Source: Firmicutes bacterium HGW-Firmicutes-7 (GTDB lineage Bacteria; Bacillota; Clostridia; Lachnospirales; Vallitaleaceae). From it: a DNA stretch of 64,000 nucleotides. Made by a program: the position numbers and the translations under genes. The stretch is taken from the NCBI GenBank assembly GCA_002841375.1, contig PGZO01000001.1, forward strand, positions 1-64,000, read 5' to 3'. Below the pieces are notes generated by a model that saw only the letters and a list, made by a program, of their open reading frames with translations, did no database searches and was not told the origin of the DNA. Shown piece by piece: positions 26,020-34,811 of this stretch (position 1 is its first letter; each line of letters begins with the position of its first letter).

Positions 26020-26901
26020 TTATAAGCCAATTACAAGATCAAATTCTCCAAAGCTTAAATAAAATGGTATACGATAGAAAACTTTATCTGCCTTAAGGGT
26101 TGTATTTTCTTGGCAAGCCTGAACGGTCAAGTCAAGTTCAATTCCTCTATTAGACATGTTTACTGTAAATAAACCATTATGCAAATTTAAAAACTCACCA
26201 ATGGAATCTTTAGCGTATGCATCCATGGTAGTGAAGGTTTCATCAGCATATTTACCGGCAAAGGTAATTAATGTTTCTGAATCACCAACTATTGAAGTAA
26301 CCAGTTGTGTTTCACCAGTTATTTTTTGCGTAAACATGTAAGGTGATTGCATACTAGAAATTGCTTCAGCAGCTTCAATTCGCACATCAGAGTCAATAAA
26401 GCGTATGATGTTCTTGAAAAGTAAGGATACATAATCTCGATAATAGTTTGACATCTCATGATCTTCTTCAAAAGATAAAAACGTATTTACAACAATATCT
26501 ACATTTCCATCTTTTAATGCATCAAACTGCTCATCAGTTAAGCTGTGAGTAGATTTATATTCTACAAGTTCTTTTTCAAAGGTTGACATACTCATCAAAT
26601 TTTCATCAATAAGTGCTTGAGCAAGAATAAGATGTTCAGATTTTTGTTGTTTAAGGATTAAGTCAAGTTGTTCTTTTGAAAGGTAATTCTTTTCAATTGC
26701 CAATTCGCCAAAACGTTTATCCATTTTAGCTTGGAGCTCATGTATTTCTTGGACTTGTATAGCATTCATAAATCCAGCGTTTATTGCTAAAACGCCTAAT
26801 TTTAATCGAGTTTCTTTTTGGTTTTTTAAGACCTTACTTAAATCTTCTGCAGAAACAAGACCTTTATTCAAAATGTAATTACCAAAAAATGCACTAAACA
26901 T
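26020..26901 (-). CDS. MshEN-like repeat protein with CheX-like domain
   Basis: The 293-residue protein begins with two helical repeats of the GspE/MshE N-terminal type (YILNKGLVSAEDLSKVLKNQ and FGELAIEKNYLSKEQLDLILKQQ). From about residue 150 it resembles CheX (GEFLNLHNGLFTVNMSN fits the E..N..G phosphatase helix). It starts 7 bases after the CheY-like gene stop. It may dephosphorylate that CheY. The MshEN-like repeats bind c-di-GMP in other proteins, but conservation of that site was not checked. Confidence 0.7.
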   Translation of the reverse strand: MFSAFFGNYILNKGLVSAEDLSKVLKNQKETRLKLGVLAINAGFMNAIQVQEIHELQAKMDKRFGELAIEKNYLSKEQLDLILKQQKSEHLILAQALIDENLMSMSTFEKELVEYKSTHSLTDEQFDALKDGNVDIVVNTFLSFEEDHEMSNYYRDYVSLLFKNIIRFIDSDVRIEAAEAISSMQSPYMFTQKITGETQLVTSIVGDSETLITFAGKYADETFTTMDAYAKDSIGEFLNLHNGLFTVNMSNRGIELDLTVQACQENTTLKADKVFYRIPFYLSFGEFDLVIGL

Positions 26902-26908
26902 AATGTAA

Positions 26909-27283
26909 CTACTCCTTTCGACTGTAGGTATTTATGAGATTTCTTAATTTATCTTCTTCACAAGGTTTCTGAAGAAAATCAACAGCACCTACTTCAAGCG
27001 CTTTTTTTAAATTACTCTTCGTTCCAACTGAAGATAACATTACTACTTTTGCAGATGGATTCATTTCGATTATTTCTGACAAAGCTTCTATACCATCCTT
27101 TTCAGGCATCATAATATCCATCAAAACCAAGTCAGGCATATTTTTTTCGTATTCACTTACTGCAGAATTACCGTTATCAGCTTCAAAAACAATGCAAGGT
27201 TGAATTGTGTTTAAGGATTGTACAAGTTTTTTTCTCACCGTCATGGAGTCGTCGCAAACTAGAATCTTAATTTCGTTTTCCAT
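26909..27283 (-). CDS. CheY-like single-domain response regulator
   Basis: The 124-residue protein has the receiver pattern ILVCDDSMTVRKKL, phospho-Asp in LVLMDIMMPEKDG, and conserved Thr/Ser (VVMLSSVG) and Lys (FLQKPCEEDKL). There is no output domain. Start at 27283 follows gggg. It forms a two-gene unit with the CheX-like protein, so the pair is a small signalling switch. The partner kinase is not in the window. Confidence 0.9.
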   Translation of the reverse strand: MENEIKILVCDDSMTVRKKLVQSLNTIQPCIVFEADNGNSAVSEYEKNMPDLVLMDIMMPEKDGIEALSEIIEMNPSAKVVMLSSVGTKSNLKKALEVGAVDFLQKPCEEDKLRNLINTYSRKE

Positions 27284-27411
27284 AAGCCATCCCCTTTTTC
27301 GTTTCAAAATTTGATTATATTACTTTAGACCTACGTTAGTCCTATATTATTCCATTTTACATCAGGGAATTTAATAAGGCAAGGAAAACGTTAAAGGTTA
27401 CGTTACCCCCA

Positions 27412-27440
27412 ATGAAAGAAGTGCGGGACTTCCTTCATTA
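27412..27440. repeat. Hairpin between the ligase-like and CheY genes
   Basis: aatgaaagaagt (27412-27423) and acttccttcatt (27429-27440) pair with one mismatch around gcggg. No clear T-run follows on the minus strand, although the position between two minus-strand genes suggests a terminator. Confidence 0.5.
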
Positions 27441-27466
27441 GGTTAAAAGTAATGTTGTTTGTTTTG

Positions 27467-28609
27467 CTAGTTAGAGGGATGGGATTCGATAACTGTACCC
27501 AAGTTTGTGAGATTTGCAATTGGATATGTGCTGTATTGGCTATCTAAACTACTTATAATTGCAGAGGTTGTAAAAAACAACATGCCAGTTTGAGGAAGTA
27601 ACAATGTGAAATCAACAAGCCCGTGACCAATAATAAAAGCTTGAATAGCAGCTAACAATGGTACTAAGGAGGAACCTTTTAAATATAGATTCATAATGCC
27701 CTTTAACAAATATAATTTCATGCTTAAGTAAACACATAGGCCAGTAAATCCCAACGTTGCAAGTATTGTAATCCATATATTGTGACCATGAATTTCACCT
27801 AATTGGTTATAGATACCAAATAGACCCCAGCCGAGCAATGGTTTACTATTTGATAAGATTAAGCATTGTTGCCATAAATCAACTCTTGAGTTTAGAGAAT
27901 GATTCATTACAGGCATCGAAACCGCAACTAGAATAACAAGGAAGAAAGTAGTAATTAGCGTTAGCCTAGTTTGTTTACATTTTGTGAAAACTGCATAAGT
28001 TATGATTGCTATTTCAAGACCCATTAATGATCCTCTTGAGCCGGTTAAGATGGTTGTCGTTATAAAAAGTATTGCACATAGTACATAACCAATACGTTTT
28101 TTAGTAGATTTCTGAACAAAGTAAATACAGATTAAGAACATGCATGCAAACCAATCACCAGCAACATTTGGATTGCCAAAGGTACTATATATTCGATAAG
28201 CTTCTTTTGTTGGAATGTAGGTAGGGCTCCAAAACAAATCAGAAACCCAAGTCATGTCAAAAAAGAAGGAGGCGAATTTTTCGGAAATACCAATTACAAC
28301 TGCAATTAGAGAGAGTAGCATAATCTTATGAGCAAGCGCTTCAACCTTTGATTCATCCGTATACTTGTTTTGAAAGTAGATACATAAACCTAGGTATAAA
28401 AGCATACCGAAGGAAGCAATGGTGGACAGCTTATCTCTGTTAAAGAGGCCTGATAATAAAGAACAACCAAATATTAGGACGATTCCGACATTTAGTGGAT
28501 TAAGGTATATTAACATTTTGTTTTTATGTACAGAATAAAGCATAACTGCAGCAGGAATAAGTGCAGTAAAAGGTGATATAAGGGCCAAAAATATTGCAAT
28601 TGAAATCAT
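27467..28609 (-). CDS. O-antigen ligase/polymerase family (Wzy_C) membrane protein
   Basis: The 380-residue protein has about ten hydrophobic segments and a central TILTGSRGSLMGLEIAI motif with the outer loop DMTWVSDLFWSPTY and GHNIWITILATLGF before the end, matching the Wzy_C family. In such proteins sugar polymers or glycans are transferred to a lipid or surface acceptor at the outer face. The start at 28609 follows ggagag. No glycan cluster surrounds it, so its substrate is unknown. Confidence 0.8.
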   Translation of the reverse strand: MISIAIFLALISPFTALIPAAVMLYSVHKNKMLIYLNPLNVGIVLIFGCSLLSGLFNRDKLSTIASFGMLLYLGLCIYFQNKYTDESKVEALAHKIMLLSLIAVVIGISEKFASFFFDMTWVSDLFWSPTYIPTKEAYRIYSTFGNPNVAGDWFACMFLICIYFVQKSTKKRIGYVLCAILFITTTILTGSRGSLMGLEIAIITYAVFTKCKQTRLTLITTFFLVILVAVSMPVMNHSLNSRVDLWQQCLILSNSKPLLGWGLFGIYNQLGEIHGHNIWITILATLGFTGLCVYLSMKLYLLKGIMNLYLKGSSLVPLLAAIQAFIIGHGLVDFTLLLPQTGMLFFTTSAIISSLDSQYSTYPIANLTNLGTVIESHPSN

Positions 28610-28836
28610 TTTCTCTCCTCTAGGTTCATGAGTCATAGTGTCAATAAAGACCTATAACTTTCTATAATCTATCTATAAATCAATCTAGCTTAATATTATC
28701 CATTAAATTGTTAATAAAATCCATACGAACATATAATACCATATAATAAAGAAAAAATGTTACTATTTTTTAGAAACTTAGGTGAAAGCTTATTGCAGGC
28801 GGTTATTTTCTAAGAAAAATGACATTAGAATTAACA

Positions 28837-28865
28837 TTGACTAAAAACCATTTTAGTGATAATAT
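28837..28865 (+). promoter_or_regulatory. Promoter of the marR-ABC operon
   Basis: TTGACT (28837-28842) and TAATAT (28860-28865) with a 17-base spacer. It lies in a 329-base gap between divergent genes; nothing else was recognised there. Confidence 0.78.
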
Positions 28866-28872
28866 AGTAAAA

Positions 28873-28890
28873 TAGTTAGACGGCTAACTA
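28873..28890. promoter_or_regulatory. Likely MarR operator
   Basis: The palindrome tagttag-acgg-ctaacta has perfect 7-base arms. It stands 7 bases after the -10 box and 49 bases before the marR start, the classic site for autorepression. Binding is inferred. Confidence 0.72.
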
Positions 28891-28938
28891 AATATAAAGT
28901 TTGGTTTAGCTTAAAATATATTTTTGAGGAGAAAAAAT

Positions 28939-29418
28939 ATGAATTGTCTAGATCCGGATTCTTTACATGCACTATTTGGGCAAGTAATTAGGGCACATTT
29001 TCAGTTAAGTCATGCTATGTTAGAAAAAATAGGCATTTATCCTGGACAACCTCCTTTACTATTTGCTTTAGTGAAAAAGGATGGATTAAGTCAAAAGGAA
29101 TTAGCGTGTAAGTTAAATATCAAACCTGCTACGATGACCATTATGCTTAAACGTATGGAAAACGCGAAGTTAATAAAACGTATCCAAGATAAGGAAGATC
29201 AGCGAATAGTAAGCGTTTATTTAACTGAAAAGGGTAGAGATGTACAAAAGAAGGTACTAGAAGTGATTGAAGAGATTCATCATGAGTGTTTTCATAACTT
29301 TTCAAATGAAGAAGAAGAATTTCTCAAAAAAATATTTGTTAAGCTACGAGATAACTTAATGTGTGCGAGTGAGCAAAATAAAAATATAGACTCAATAGGA
29401 GATAAATCAAATTGTTAA
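28939..29418 (+). CDS. MarR family transcriptional regulator
   Basis: The 159-residue protein has the MarR winged-helix: GQPPLLFALVKKDG, LSQKELACKLNIKPATMTIMLKRME in parts, and RIQDKEDQRIVSVYLTEKG, the conserved DxR wing. gaggag precedes the start. It overlaps the first ABC exporter gene by 7 bases, so it likely represses a drug-efflux operon with itself and responds to a ligand of the exporter. Confidence 0.92.
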   Translation: MNCLDPDSLHALFGQVIRAHFQLSHAMLEKIGIYPGQPPLLFALVKKDGLSQKELACKLNIKPATMTIMLKRMENAKLIKRIQDKEDQRIVSVYLTEKGRDVQKKVLEVIEEIHHECFHNFSNEEEEFLKKIFVKLRDNLMCASEQNKNIDSIGDKSNC

Positions 29419-31139
29419 AGTTATTTAAATATCTGAAACCCTTTAGGTTTCCAATAATTATTGTCCTTATTCTTACCTTCATCAAAACACTATCAGATCT
29501 TTATCTACCAAACTTGATGGCTGATATTGTTGATATAGGGATTGTAAAAGGCGATCATCAATATATTTTTCAAATAGGTGAATGGATGCTCCTGATAGCT
29601 GCAATAGGAACTGGGGCAGTAATTATGTCTAGTTACTTATCTGCAAAAATTGCTGCGGCTTTTAGTAGAGATCTTAGAAGTGCAATTTTTACTCGGGTTG
29701 AAAGCTTTTCTCTACATGAGTTTGATAAGTTTGGAACATCAACACTTATTACTCGAACAACAAATGATATTAATCAAGTACAACAAGTACTTATAATGAT
29801 ATTAAGAATGATGATTAGTGCACCAATTATGTGTGTTGGAGGCATTATTATGGCTGCTACCAAAGATATTAAACTCTCACTTGTGCTTATTTTAGTTATA
29901 CCTGTTTTATCAATTTTTATGTTGTTAGTGGCTAAAAAGGCAATGCCATTATTTAAATCTATTCAAGTTAAGCTTGATGGAGTTAATCTTGTTCTTAGGG
30001 AAGGATTAATAGGAATTAGAGTAATTAGAGCTTTTAATCGTGTGGATTTTGAGAATAAAAGATTTAATACCGCAAGTCGTAATCTAGTAGATACAACAAT
30101 TAAAGTAAATAAAATCATGGCAATATTGATGCCAATGATGATTTTGGTTATTAACTTAACGACATTAGCGATTATTTGGTTTGGTAGTATGCGAATCGAT
30201 ACAGGGAACATGGAGATTGGTGATATGTTGGCATTTACCCAATATTTGATGCAGATTATGTTTTCTATTATGATTTTTGCGATGATGTTTATAATGATAC
30301 CTAGGGCCTCTGCCTCCGCTATTCGAATAAATGAGGTACTTGATACTGTGCCAGAGATTACTGACACAAAAACCCCAAATAGTAAAGAAGGTGAAAAAGG
30401 AACTATTGAGTTTAAAAATGTTACCTTTAGTTACCATGGAGCAGAACAGCCTGCGATTAGAAACATATCCTTTAAAGCTTGTCCATCAGAGGTAACAGCG
30501 ATTATTGGCGGAACTGGTTCAGGTAAATCAACACTAATAAATATGATTCCTCGCTTTTATGATGTTGATAGTGGTCAAATATTGGTTAATGAGGTAGATA
30601 TTAGAGACATGTCTCAAGAGGCATTGAGAAGTAAGATTGGGTTTGTTCCACAAAAAACGATTCTTTTTAATGGAACGATTGCCGATAATATTAGATTCGG
30701 AAAAGAAACAGCTACAATAGAAGAAGTTATAAAAGCAGCTAATTGTGCCCAAGCTACAGAATTTATTAATGATATGCCTGAGGGCTTTGATCGTTTAATT
30801 TCACAAGGTGGAACCAATATATCGGGTGGACAAAAACAAAGACTTTCTATAGCGAGAGCTTTAGTTAAAGAAGCAAAAATCTATGTCTTTGATGATAGTT
30901 TCTCTGCCCTTGACTTTAAAACAGATGCGAAGCTTAGAGCAGCATTAAAGCAGAAAAAGGTTCATGCTACTGTTCTTATTGTAGCGCAAAGAGTAAGTAC
31001 AATAATGGATGCAGATCAAATTATAGTTCTTAACGATGGCGGCATAGTTGGGATTGGTAAGCATAAAGAGCTTCTAAAAACCTGTGAGGTATACCGAGAA
31101 ATCGTAGCTTCTCAGCTGTCAGAGGAGGAATTAGCATGA
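29412..31139 (+). CDS. ABC exporter half, degenerate-site subunit
   Basis: The 575-residue protein has a six-helix exporter domain and then an ATPase domain with GGTGSGKST, ISGGQKQRLSIARA and VFDDSFSALD. The catalytic Glu after Walker B is Asp (FDDS) and the switch His is Gln (VAQRVST). This is the pattern of the degenerate ATP site of heterodimeric exporters such as BmrCD and TM287/288. TTG start after aggag. The next gene encodes the consensus partner. Confidence 0.93.
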   Translation: MLKLFKYLKPFRFPIIIVLILTFIKTLSDLYLPNLMADIVDIGIVKGDHQYIFQIGEWMLLIAAIGTGAVIMSSYLSAKIAAAFSRDLRSAIFTRVESFSLHEFDKFGTSTLITRTTNDINQVQQVLIMILRMMISAPIMCVGGIIMAATKDIKLSLVLILVIPVLSIFMLLVAKKAMPLFKSIQVKLDGVNLVLREGLIGIRVIRAFNRVDFENKRFNTASRNLVDTTIKVNKIMAILMPMMILVINLTTLAIIWFGSMRIDTGNMEIGDMLAFTQYLMQIMFSIMIFAMMFIMIPRASASAIRINEVLDTVPEITDTKTPNSKEGEKGTIEFKNVTFSYHGAEQPAIRNISFKACPSEVTAIIGGTGSGKSTLINMIPRFYDVDSGQILVNEVDIRDMSQEALRSKIGFVPQKTILFNGTIADNIRFGKETATIEEVIKAANCAQATEFINDMPEGFDRLISQGGTNISGGQKQRLSIARALVKEAKIYVFDDSFSALDFKTDAKLRAALKQKKVHATVLIVAQRVSTIMDADQIIVLNDGGIVGIGKHKELLKTCEVYREIVASQLSEEELA

Positions 31140-33022
31140 GTAAACATGAAACTGAACATAAAGGTATGAATGGGCGTGGACAAAAAGGATTTGGTGGTGG
31201 ACCTGGTTTCAGTATGCCAGCTGAAAAAGCTAGAAATTTTAAAGGTTCACTGAAGAGGCTTCTTCGTTATTTAAGTGTGTATAAATATAAGCTTGTCTTA
31301 ATTGGGTTAACTGCTATTTTAAGCACGGTTTTTAGTATTGTTGGTCCTAAAATAATGGGCATGGCAATTACTAAAATATATGAGGGTGTCATGATGAAGC
31401 TTAAGGGAGTACAAGGTGCTTTTATTGATTTTGATTATATTTTATCTATTCTCTTAATTCTAGTTGGACTTTATGTTATAAGTGCTATTTTTGGCTACAT
31501 TCAACAGTATATTATGGCTTCAGTTGCACAAGAGACGGTTTATGATATGCGTAAGGATGTAAACAGTAAATTAAACAAACTACCGCTCAAGTACTTTGAT
31601 TCTAAAACACATGGTGAGATATTGAGTCGTGTTACGAACGATATTGATACAATTAGTACGACACTTCAACAGAGTTTAACGCAAATCATTACGGCAGTTG
31701 TTCAATTAATTGGATTTATTATTATGATGTTAACTATAAGTCCTTTTATGACATTGCTATTAATTTTAACATTGCCACTATATATGATAATAACAAAAGC
31801 CATAGCAAAGCGATCTCAACAACATTTTGCCGCCCAACAAAAAGTGTTAGGGCAAATGAATGGTCATGTGGAAGAAATGTTTACGGGACATACGATTGTG
31901 AAAGCTTTTGGACATGAGAAGAGGTCCCTTGAAAAGTTTGAACAGCTTAATACAAAATTATATGATGCGGGATTTAAAGCTCAATTTATATCTGGAATAA
32001 TTATGCCCTTGATGACATTCATTAATAACCTTGGGTATGTTATGGTCTGTGTTGTAGGGGGACTGCTTGTTACAAAGGGGCGCATTTCAATAGGTGATAT
32101 TCAAGCTTTCATCACGTATTCAAGACAGTTTACCCAACCAATTGTTCAAACAGCCAATATTGCAAATATACTTCAATCAACGATTGCTGCTTCTGAACGT
32201 GTTTTTGAAGTAATAGATGAGAAAGAAGAAATTAAGGAAAAGGTTGATTTTACAGAGATTCCTTCTCCTGAAGGAGCGGTTGAATTTATTGATGTTCAAT
32301 TTGGATATTCCGATGATGCAATACTGATTGAAAATATGAATATTGATATAAAGGTAGGTCAGACTGTAGCAATCGTTGGTCCGACTGGAGCAGGGAAAAC
32401 AACACTTGTTAACTTGTTAATGAGATTTTATGAAATACAAAATGGCAAGATCACGGTGGATGGCATAGATATTAAAGATTTGAGACGATCTGATTTAAGA
32501 AGGATTTTCGGCATGGTATTACAAGATACGTGGCTTTTTAACGGGTCAATTGGCGATAATATTGCTTATGGAAGAGAAGGGGCTTCGAAAGAAGAGGTTG
32601 TTGATGCTGCAACGGCAGCTCATGCTGATCATTTTATTAGAACACTACCTGAAGGATATGATACGGTATTAAATGAGGAAGCTTCTAATATTTCCAGTGG
32701 GCAGAAGCAACTTTTGACGATTGCTAGAGCTATTCTTGCGAATCCTAAAATTCTTATACTAGATGAAGCAACAAGTAGTGTTGATACAAGAACAGAAATT
32801 CAAATACAAAAAGCTATGGGTAAGTTAATGAAGGGAAGAACCAGCTTTGTAATTGCACATAGACTTTCAACAATTAGAGATGCTGATTTAATTCTGGTGA
32901 TGAATAATGGAAGCGTAATCGAAAAAGGGATTCATCAAGAGCTAATAAGCAAAAAAGGTTTTTATTCAGACTTATATAATAGCCAATTTACGAGTAATCA
33001 GTTGGTAAATCAAAGCATTTAG
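31136..33022 (+). CDS. ABC exporter half, consensus-site subunit
   Basis: The 628-residue protein begins with a Gly-rich cytoplasmic stretch (residues about 8-28, GMNGRGQKGFGGGPGF) before six membrane helices. Its ATPase has GPTGAGKTT, LDEATSSVD with Glu and IAHRLST with His, while the signature is ISSGQKQLL rather than LSGGQ. With the degenerate partner it completes one active ATP site. The start overlaps the previous stop by 4 bases (atga). Likely multidrug efflux; substrate unknown. Confidence 0.93.
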   Translation: MSKHETEHKGMNGRGQKGFGGGPGFSMPAEKARNFKGSLKRLLRYLSVYKYKLVLIGLTAILSTVFSIVGPKIMGMAITKIYEGVMMKLKGVQGAFIDFDYILSILLILVGLYVISAIFGYIQQYIMASVAQETVYDMRKDVNSKLNKLPLKYFDSKTHGEILSRVTNDIDTISTTLQQSLTQIITAVVQLIGFIIMMLTISPFMTLLLILTLPLYMIITKAIAKRSQQHFAAQQKVLGQMNGHVEEMFTGHTIVKAFGHEKRSLEKFEQLNTKLYDAGFKAQFISGIIMPLMTFINNLGYVMVCVVGGLLVTKGRISIGDIQAFITYSRQFTQPIVQTANIANILQSTIAASERVFEVIDEKEEIKEKVDFTEIPSPEGAVEFIDVQFGYSDDAILIENMNIDIKVGQTVAIVGPTGAGKTTLVNLLMRFYEIQNGKITVDGIDIKDLRRSDLRRIFGMVLQDTWLFNGSIGDNIAYGREGASKEEVVDAATAAHADHFIRTLPEGYDTVLNEEASNISSGQKQLLTIARAILANPKILILDEATSSVDTRTEIQIQKAMGKLMKGRTSFVIAHRLSTIRDADLILVMNNGSVIEKGIHQELISKKGFYSDLYNSQFTSNQLVNQSI

Positions 33023-33175
33023 CAAATATTCGCCTTGAAAACCTGTGAATTGACTTAAAACACCGCTAAATTCTGAAAAAGGAGTTTTTTTAAAGAAGAA
33101 GTTGAAATTTGTTAGCAAATAAGATATATTAATAGAAGGGTTAGTAATTACATCTAGCTAAGGGGGTATACTTTT

Positions 33176-33856
33176 TTGTGGAAAAGAGTTTTGATCGTAG
33201 AAGATGAGGATGTAATGAGAACAGTGATTTGTCATGCATATAAGGATAAAGGATTTCAAGTTTTAGAAGCAATAGACGGTGAAGAGGCTATTGAAATTTT
33301 TGATGAGTACGAAAAAGAAATCGATTTGATTATTCTTGATGTTATGATGCCAAAATTAGATGGATGGTCCGTTTGTAGAAGAATTAGAGAACATTCCCAG
33401 GTCGCAATAATCATGCTTACTTCTAGGCAGGATGATTCTGATAAGTTGCTAGGATATGAGCTTGGAGTTGATGAGTATATAACAAAGCCGATTAATACAA
33501 AGGTATTGTTAGCGAAAAGTGAGCGCATGTTAGAGCGTATATCTAATGGAACTTTTGGTAAAAAGAATATTATTGAGTTCGATGGAGTTGAAATAAATAA
33601 AGATGCTTATACTGTTAAGATTCAAGGAGTAGAGGTTGAATTTGCGCCAAAGGAATATGAGTTATTATTATATTTAATTGAAAATCAGGGAAGAGTCTTA
33701 TCAAGAGAAAAAATACTAGATACAATATGGGGGTACGACTATTTTGGCGACGATCGAGTTGTAGATACACATATTAAAAAGATTAGGAAAAAAATGGGTG
33801 ATAAAGCAGAATATATTCAAACTGTTGTAAGAGCAGGTTACAAATTTGATAAATAA
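33176..33856 (+). CDS. OmpR-family response regulator
   Basis: The 226-residue protein has a receiver domain (VLIVEDEDVMR, phospho-Asp in LIILDVMMPKLDG, Lys in YITKPINT) and a winged-helix effector (FAPKEYELLLYLIENQGRVLSREKIL in parts, VVDTHIKKIRKKMG). TTG start 10 bases after aggggg. No histidine kinase gene adjoins, so this is an orphan in the window. Confidence 0.92.
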   Translation: MWKRVLIVEDEDVMRTVICHAYKDKGFQVLEAIDGEEAIEIFDEYEKEIDLIILDVMMPKLDGWSVCRRIREHSQVAIIMLTSRQDDSDKLLGYELGVDEYITKPINTKVLLAKSERMLERISNGTFGKKNIIEFDGVEINKDAYTVKIQGVEVEFAPKEYELLLYLIENQGRVLSREKILDTIWGYDYFGDDRVVDTHIKKIRKKMGDKAEYIQTVVRAGYKFDK

Positions 33857-33881
33857 TGATGTTTTAACATATTAATCCATT

Positions 33882-33984
33882 AGGATGAAACTGCGATAAC
33901 GGATAAATAGTGTGCCGATGGCTAGATAATATACACTTAACTAGCACTAAGGCTTCTATTTATACGGCAGGATCATCCTTTTTT
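33882..33984 (+). ncRNA. Candidate structured intergenic RNA ending in a terminator
   Basis: Nested pairings run inward: aggatga (33882) with tcatcct (33973), ctgc (33891) with gcag (33967), ataaatag (33903) with ctatttat (33956), and ctag (33922) with ctag (33941). A T-run follows the outer stem. This exceeds a simple terminator. It lies between the response regulator and the HAD gene, reading toward the latter. I do not recognise a known riboswitch class. Confidence 0.4.
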
Positions 33985-34088
33985 AGAGCAGGTAGATTGT
34001 ATTGCAATAAAAACATTGAAATTAAGAAGGAAAAAGAGTAAACTTAACTTGGCTAAACAAAGCAAAGATTGTATAAGGAGGTCTATTT

Positions 34089-34796
34089 ATGTATAAGAAT
34101 TATTATTTTGATTTATATGAAACCTTGATGACAGTAGATACGAATGAAGAAGCAGATATAGTATGGGAAAAAATGGCTTTATATTTTGGTTATTATGGTG
34201 CTAATTATGATGCTTATGAACTTCAAGGCAGATATCAAAAAATAGTAACAAAGCTATTAAATTCTAATCAAGGGAACTACCCTGAGATTGATATTGAAGA
34301 TGTGTTCTATAAGCTTTTTAGAGATAAGGACGTTAAACCTAAAAAGAAGATGGCTAAGGATGCAGCCAAGGTTTTTAGAATGTTGACAACGAATTCTCTA
34401 GATGTATATGAAGGCGTAATTGATATGCTAATGGCTTTAAAAAATCTGAAGAAGAACGTATTTATTTTGGCTAATGCGCAAAATACGTATGCACTATATG
34501 AGCTTAGGAAAGGCGGAATTAGAAAGTATTTTGACGAATTCTTCTTCTCCTCTGATATTGGAATGTTAAAACCAGACAGTAATTTTTATGAGACAGCTTT
34601 TGCAGGAGAAGGGGTTAAGAAAAAAGAGTCGATTATTATAAGTTCAAATTATACTGATATCGTAAGTTCAAAGTCTTTTGGCGTTGATACCCTTTTTATT
34701 AATACGAATGAAGATGAGGATTATGACCCAGCGGTTTGTACTTATGAAGTTAATGGTAGAGATTATGCTAAAATAATCAATTTAATTGTTAAATAA
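34089..34796 (+). CDS. HAD superfamily hydrolase
   Basis: The 235-residue protein begins YYFDLYETLMTV, motif I with nucleophile Asp8; the second Asp of the usual DxD is Tyr10, as in several YjjG/PynA-like HADs (DLYGT). KPDSNFYETAF provides motif III Lys and the later SSNYTDIVSSKSFG the Asp motif. Probably a phosphatase of unknown substrate. aaggagg precedes the start. The membrane protein gene follows by 15 bases. Confidence 0.85.
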   Translation: MYKNYYFDLYETLMTVDTNEEADIVWEKMALYFGYYGANYDAYELQGRYQKIVTKLLNSNQGNYPEIDIEDVFYKLFRDKDVKPKKKMAKDAAKVFRMLTTNSLDVYEGVIDMLMALKNLKKNVFILANAQNTYALYELRKGGIRKYFDEFFFSSDIGMLKPDSNFYETAFAGEGVKKKESIIISSNYTDIVSSKSFGVDTLFINTNEDEDYDPAVCTYEVNGRDYAKIINLIVK

Positions 34797-34811
34797 GGCT
34801 AAGGAGAAGTT

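Noticed and set aside
29412-33022. Inactive first ABC exporter half taken as a broken gene
   Set aside because: The Asp-for-Glu and Gln-for-His changes are the normal degenerate site of heterodimeric exporters, not decay.
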